64,000 nt of DNA from positions 70,620 to 134,619 of the forward strand of contig UQXH01000001.1 of assembly GCA_900545025.1 (NCBI GenBank), read 5' to 3'. A program made the translations under genes and the position numbers. Shown piece by piece: positions 61,538 through 64,000 of this stretch. Under the pieces are notes generated by a model, which saw only the letters and a program-made list of their open reading frames with translations, was not told the origin of the DNA and made no database searches. Origin of the DNA: an uncultured Phascolarctobacterium sp. Its GTDB lineage: Bacteria > Bacillota > Negativicutes > Acidaminococcales > Acidaminococcaceae. Every line of letters starts with the position of its first letter. The stretch's first letter is position 1.

Positions 61538-63057
61538 TGGCAAACTGGAACGGTTTAGTTATGACAGATAAGGGCATTGCTTTGCAGTCCAAAGTACAAG
61601 CCGGTGAAGTTCTGAATATTACCAAGATGAAACTTGGTTCAGGAACATTACCTGCAGAAACTGATATACGAAAATTAACAGACCTGATTAAGCCGGAACA
61701 AAATCTCGGTATTGGGGGCAGGGAACCGAATGGCGACTACTGTAAAATCAGTGCTACTATCAGTAATGTTGGCTTGGAAGCCGGTTATTATGTTCGTGAG
61801 CTGGGCGTGTTTGCAGAGGATCCGGATGACGGCGAGATTTTGTATGCGTACACTACTGACGACGCACCGGATTATCTTCCTGCAGAAGGCGGCAGCACAG
61901 TAATCAGTCAGGAATTTTCTGTAAATATCGCAGTAAGTGATACTGATAAAATCAATGTTGAAATTGATCCAGGCGCATTGGCTACTATGGGTTATGTACA
62001 GCTGCAGATTGATGAGCATAATGAAGATGCATCAGCACATGAGAAAGCATTCAGCCAACATAATACAGATGAAACAGCTCACTATGATATGACTGGTGCT
62101 ACCGGCAGCAAAGCTGGCAAACGTGGTTTTGCACCAGCACCAAAAGCAGGGGACCAAAATAAAGCCTTATTTGGTAATGGGCAGTATCAAGAAGTTATTG
62201 TAAAAACAGATATTATGGTTGGTGCTACCAGTAGTATGGCTGGGAAAGCTGGACTTGTGCCAACACCGGCTGCAGGTGATCAAGAAAAAGCATTGTTTGG
62301 CGATGGGACATACAAAGATATACCTTTACCAGAAATTGCAAGCCAGGCAGAAGCTGAAGCTGGAACTGATAATAAAAAGATGATGACACCTTTAAGAAGT
62401 AAGCAGTTACGCGACAAACTAACTGTAAATAATATACAAGTTAAGAATAATAATATTGACTTAAACCGTAAATTCTTTACTTCTTTAGCGCATGTTGGTT
62501 TTGAATATGCCACGGTAACACCTGAGTTATTAGCAGAAAATTTGCCAGTAAATAGTACTTTGTCTTTCTATGCTTCTTCAGCATCCAGTAGTGATAATTA
62601 TGCACCAAACTTGGGAATTATTGGAAGTTATTTGATAATTGTCCGTAAAGGAGCTTCTGCAACAGCACCGGTAAGTTTTGAAGCTATTGCAATGGATAGC
62701 AGAACTAAAAAATTGATTGGTAATTATACTAATGCAAGCTCGTATGGGTTCAGTGGTTGGAGTGAAGTAGCAAGTATAAAACAACAAGTTTTAGGTCAAA
62801 ACGGATATATCCTTTATGATAATGGCTATATCGAACAATGGGGTAGAGCTAGTGGTGTCAAAACAGTTACATTCCCATTAGCTATGTCAGAAGTATATGG
62901 TTGTTGGCCGGTTGATTCCGGCAGTGATACTTCTGCCATGAACCATGTAAATATTGATTCTGAAACTTTAAAGGGTACAGGTTTTTCTTTCCATCAAGAA
63001 AGAGCTGTTATCGTATCTCAATATGGTATTTATTGGATAGTGAAAGGTAAGGTGTAA
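61537..63057 (+). CDS. tail fibre protein (tail-collar/P2 gpH-type)
   Basis: A 506-residue receptor-binding fibre. The N-terminal phage-tail-collar fibre domain (about 1-150: WNGLVMTDKGIALQSKVQAGE, LGSGTLPAETDI) attaches to the baseplate. The middle contains two related GATxSxAGKxGxxPxPxAGDQxKALFG segments (about 188-215 and 227-254), and the C-terminal half is likely the receptor tip, unrelated to P2. Host range would sit there. Confidence 0.88.
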   Translation: MANWNGLVMTDKGIALQSKVQAGEVLNITKMKLGSGTLPAETDIRKLTDLIKPEQNLGIGGREPNGDYCKISATISNVGLEAGYYVRELGVFAEDPDDGEILYAYTTDDAPDYLPAEGGSTVISQEFSVNIAVSDTDKINVEIDPGALATMGYVQLQIDEHNEDASAHEKAFSQHNTDETAHYDMTGATGSKAGKRGFAPAPKAGDQNKALFGNGQYQEVIVKTDIMVGATSSMAGKAGLVPTPAAGDQEKALFGDGTYKDIPLPEIASQAEAEAGTDNKKMMTPLRSKQLRDKLTVNNIQVKNNNIDLNRKFFTSLAHVGFEYATVTPELLAENLPVNSTLSFYASSASSSDNYAPNLGIIGSYLIIVRKGASATAPVSFEAIAMDSRTKKLIGNYTNASSYGFSGWSEVASIKQQVLGQNGYILYDNGYIEQWGRASGVKTVTFPLAMSEVYGCWPVDSGSDTSAMNHVNIDSETLKGTGFSFHQERAVIVSQYGIYWIVKGKV

Positions 63058-63058
63058 T

Positions 63059-63511
63059 ATGATAGGTACAAAAATAGAAAAAACAGTTATTCAAAATGAA
63101 GATGGTAGACAATCTTTTATTTATGATACAGACATATACTTAAAATGTTCTCAATGGTGCAATGAGAACAATGCTGTTATTGCGGATAAAGGGGATTTCT
63201 TTGAAGTCGAAACCGTTCCGGAGCAAACAACAGAAGAACAGCAAGCACTAATCCAAACGCATCTTACAGCAGCTGTCCAGTCATGGATGGACAAAACTGT
63301 GCAGGCAAGAAATTATGATAATATTCATACAGCTTGTACATATGCGTATTCAACAGATGAAATATTCAAAGCAGAAGGTCAAGCCTGTCTGGCTTGGCGT
63401 GACAACGTATGGCGTACATGTTATAATATCTTGAATAAAGTTACAGCTGGTGAACGTACAATACCAACGTATGAAGAACTTGTTGAAGAATTGCCAAAGT
63501 TAGAATGGTAA
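63059..63511 (+). CDS. tail fibre assembly-like protein
   Basis: A 150-residue protein in the position of a fibre assembly chaperone. The C-terminal pattern of a long helix ending DNIHTACTYAYSTD and QACLAWRDNVWRTCYNIL (about 101-131) resembles phage DUF4376 or fibre assembly proteins. Follows the fibre by 1 base. Confidence 0.65.
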   Translation: MIGTKIEKTVIQNEDGRQSFIYDTDIYLKCSQWCNENNAVIADKGDFFEVETVPEQTTEEQQALIQTHLTAAVQSWMDKTVQARNYDNIHTACTYAYSTDEIFKAEGQACLAWRDNVWRTCYNILNKVTAGERTIPTYEELVEELPKLEW

Positions 63512-63528
63512 TGGTTTAGAGGTGTGAA

Positions 63529-63942
63529 ATGGGTTATGCAAATGAGAGAATTGATTGGTTGGATTCATTAAAAGGATTTACTATGCTGCTAGTCATTATT
63601 GGGCATTGTTTGGCAGGATATATAAGCGCAGGAATGTTTAAAGATAGTTTCAGCATTATTAAAGATATTCATTGGTTTATATATAGTTTTCATATGCCCT
63701 TATTTTTTGTTTTAAGTGGATATGCTTTTTCAATATCAATGACATATAAAAAATGGAAAGTTCGTGTACTGGATATATTTTTCTTATATTGGATATGGAG
63801 CATAATTCAATTTTTAGTGAAGTTTTGTTTAAGTAGCAATGTTAATATGCCTGTTAGTTTATCTGATTTATTTTCGTTAATATATAAGCCTATTCCACCT
63901 GATATGTACCCAGAATTCTGGACACATTGTTTTATGAATTAG
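63529..63942 (+). pseudogene. acyltransferase 3 (OafA-like), N-terminal fragment
   Basis: A 137-residue N-terminal part of an acyltransferase 3 membrane protein: IDWLDSLKGFTMLLVIIGHC (catalytic His in GHC), HMPLFFVLSGYAFS and transmembrane segments (about 10-110). Complete members are over 300 residues and have about ten helices; here the frame stops at 63940 and a terminator follows 10 bases on. Intact copies in prophages acetylate surface polysaccharides (lysogenic conversion); this one probably does not. Confidence 0.75.
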
Positions 63943-63951
63943 ACTCAGCAC

Positions 63952-63997
63952 ATGGATGCTTCCCTGTATTTTACAGGAGGCATCCATTTTGTTTTTG
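63952..63997 (+). terminator. strong terminator after the acyltransferase fragment
   Basis: A long imperfect stem from ATGGATGC (63952) to GCATCCAT (63980-63987), with an inner CTGTA/TACAG pair, then T-rich sequence. Likely ends the late operon or the fragment. Confidence 0.8.
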
Positions 63998-64000
63998 CCT

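Larger units (their letters stand above)
22698..64000. mobile_element. prophage (mosaic myovirus: lambda-like head, P2-like contractile tail), right end outside window
   Basis: All genes from the integrase to the window end are phage genes in the standard order: lysogeny, early/replication, packaging, head, tail, fibre. The left boundary is set by tRNA-Asn and the integrase. No second copy of the tRNA 3' end was seen near 64000 and no lysis genes appear, so the element continues. Two genes look broken (SNF2 helicase, terminal acyltransferase), so the prophage may be partly decayed; the structural genes appear intact. Confidence 0.93.

Noticed and set aside
63059..63511. Endolysin or holin after the fibre
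   Set aside because: No peptidoglycan hydrolase motif or double-helix holin pattern; the protein looks like a fibre assembly factor.
63900..64000. attR or a second copy of the tRNA-Asn 3' end near the window end
   Set aside because: No matching sequence is present; the prophage appears to continue past the window.

Overview
The window joins a low-GC chromosomal segment of an anaerobic Firmicute to most of a tailed-phage prophage. The complete early-cobalt-insertion (anaerobic) corrin pathway, the NhaC-type antiporter and the class A-like RNase P RNA fit a gut anaerobe, plausibly Negativicutes (Phascolarctobacterium-like). That taxon is an inference; no taxonomic marker was compared.

Chromosomal part (1-22697). 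A small Cys-rich protein and tRNA-Leu(CAA) come first. A minus-strand pair follows: a frameshifted NhaC antiporter and an L-2-amino-thiazoline-4-carboxylate hydrolase-like protein. Then come a GNAT acetyltransferase, a divergent LysR regulator, an exported 5'-nucleotidase, the RNase P RNA (rnpB), a membrane-anchored GT2 glycosyltransferase and an exported NlpC/P60 hydrolase. From 8542 to 22564 lies one long cobalamin operon under a cobalamin riboswitch and terminator: cbiD-cbiL-cbiF-cbiG-cbiH-cbiJ-cbiET-cbiA-cbiB-cobD-(phosphoglycerate-mutase-like gene)-cbiP-cobO-cbiC. Together these genes carry cobalt-precorrin-2 to adenosylcobinamide phosphate. Genes for the chelatase and lower-ligand steps are not in the window. 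The phosphoglycerate-mutase-like gene overlaps cobD and is a candidate for a missing aminopropanol-arm or phosphatase step.

Prophage (22698 to the window end). It sits directly after tRNA-Asn(GTT), with a tyrosine integrase reading toward the tRNA. The lysogeny region holds an autoinhibited Fic protein, an XRE repressor and a divergent Cro-like gene. The early region holds an AntA/B-KilAC antirepressor, small zinc-ribbon proteins, a DUF2800 nuclease, a DUF2815 ssDNA-binding protein, a family A DNA polymerase, an HNH endonuclease, a VirE-type primase-helicase, a VRR-NUC nuclease, an SNF2 helicase broken in its Walker A motif, a DUF1599 protein, a methyltransferase and an ArpU/sigma-like late regulator. 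Packaging and head genes are lambda-like: Nu1/GpA terminase, gpW-like, portal B, ClpP protease with a nested scaffold, decoration D, capsid E. The tail is contractile and P2-like: sheath, tube, E/E' chaperone with a -1 frameshift, tape measure, X, D, V, PAAR, U, W, J, I, collar-type fibre. The phage is therefore a mosaic myovirus. No endolysin, holin or attR lies in the window, so the right end of the prophage is beyond 64000.

The least ordinary signals are: nine GTCAAC-type motifs in the 300-bp gap after the primase-helicase gene; a self-contained RHH-repressor/BRO-antirepressor cassette, with its own promoter and terminator, set inside the tail operon like P22 immI; a candidate plus-strand small RNA between integrase and fic; a 30-bp perfect palindrome next to the repressor; the E/E' frameshift; and a nested scaffold start in the protease gene.
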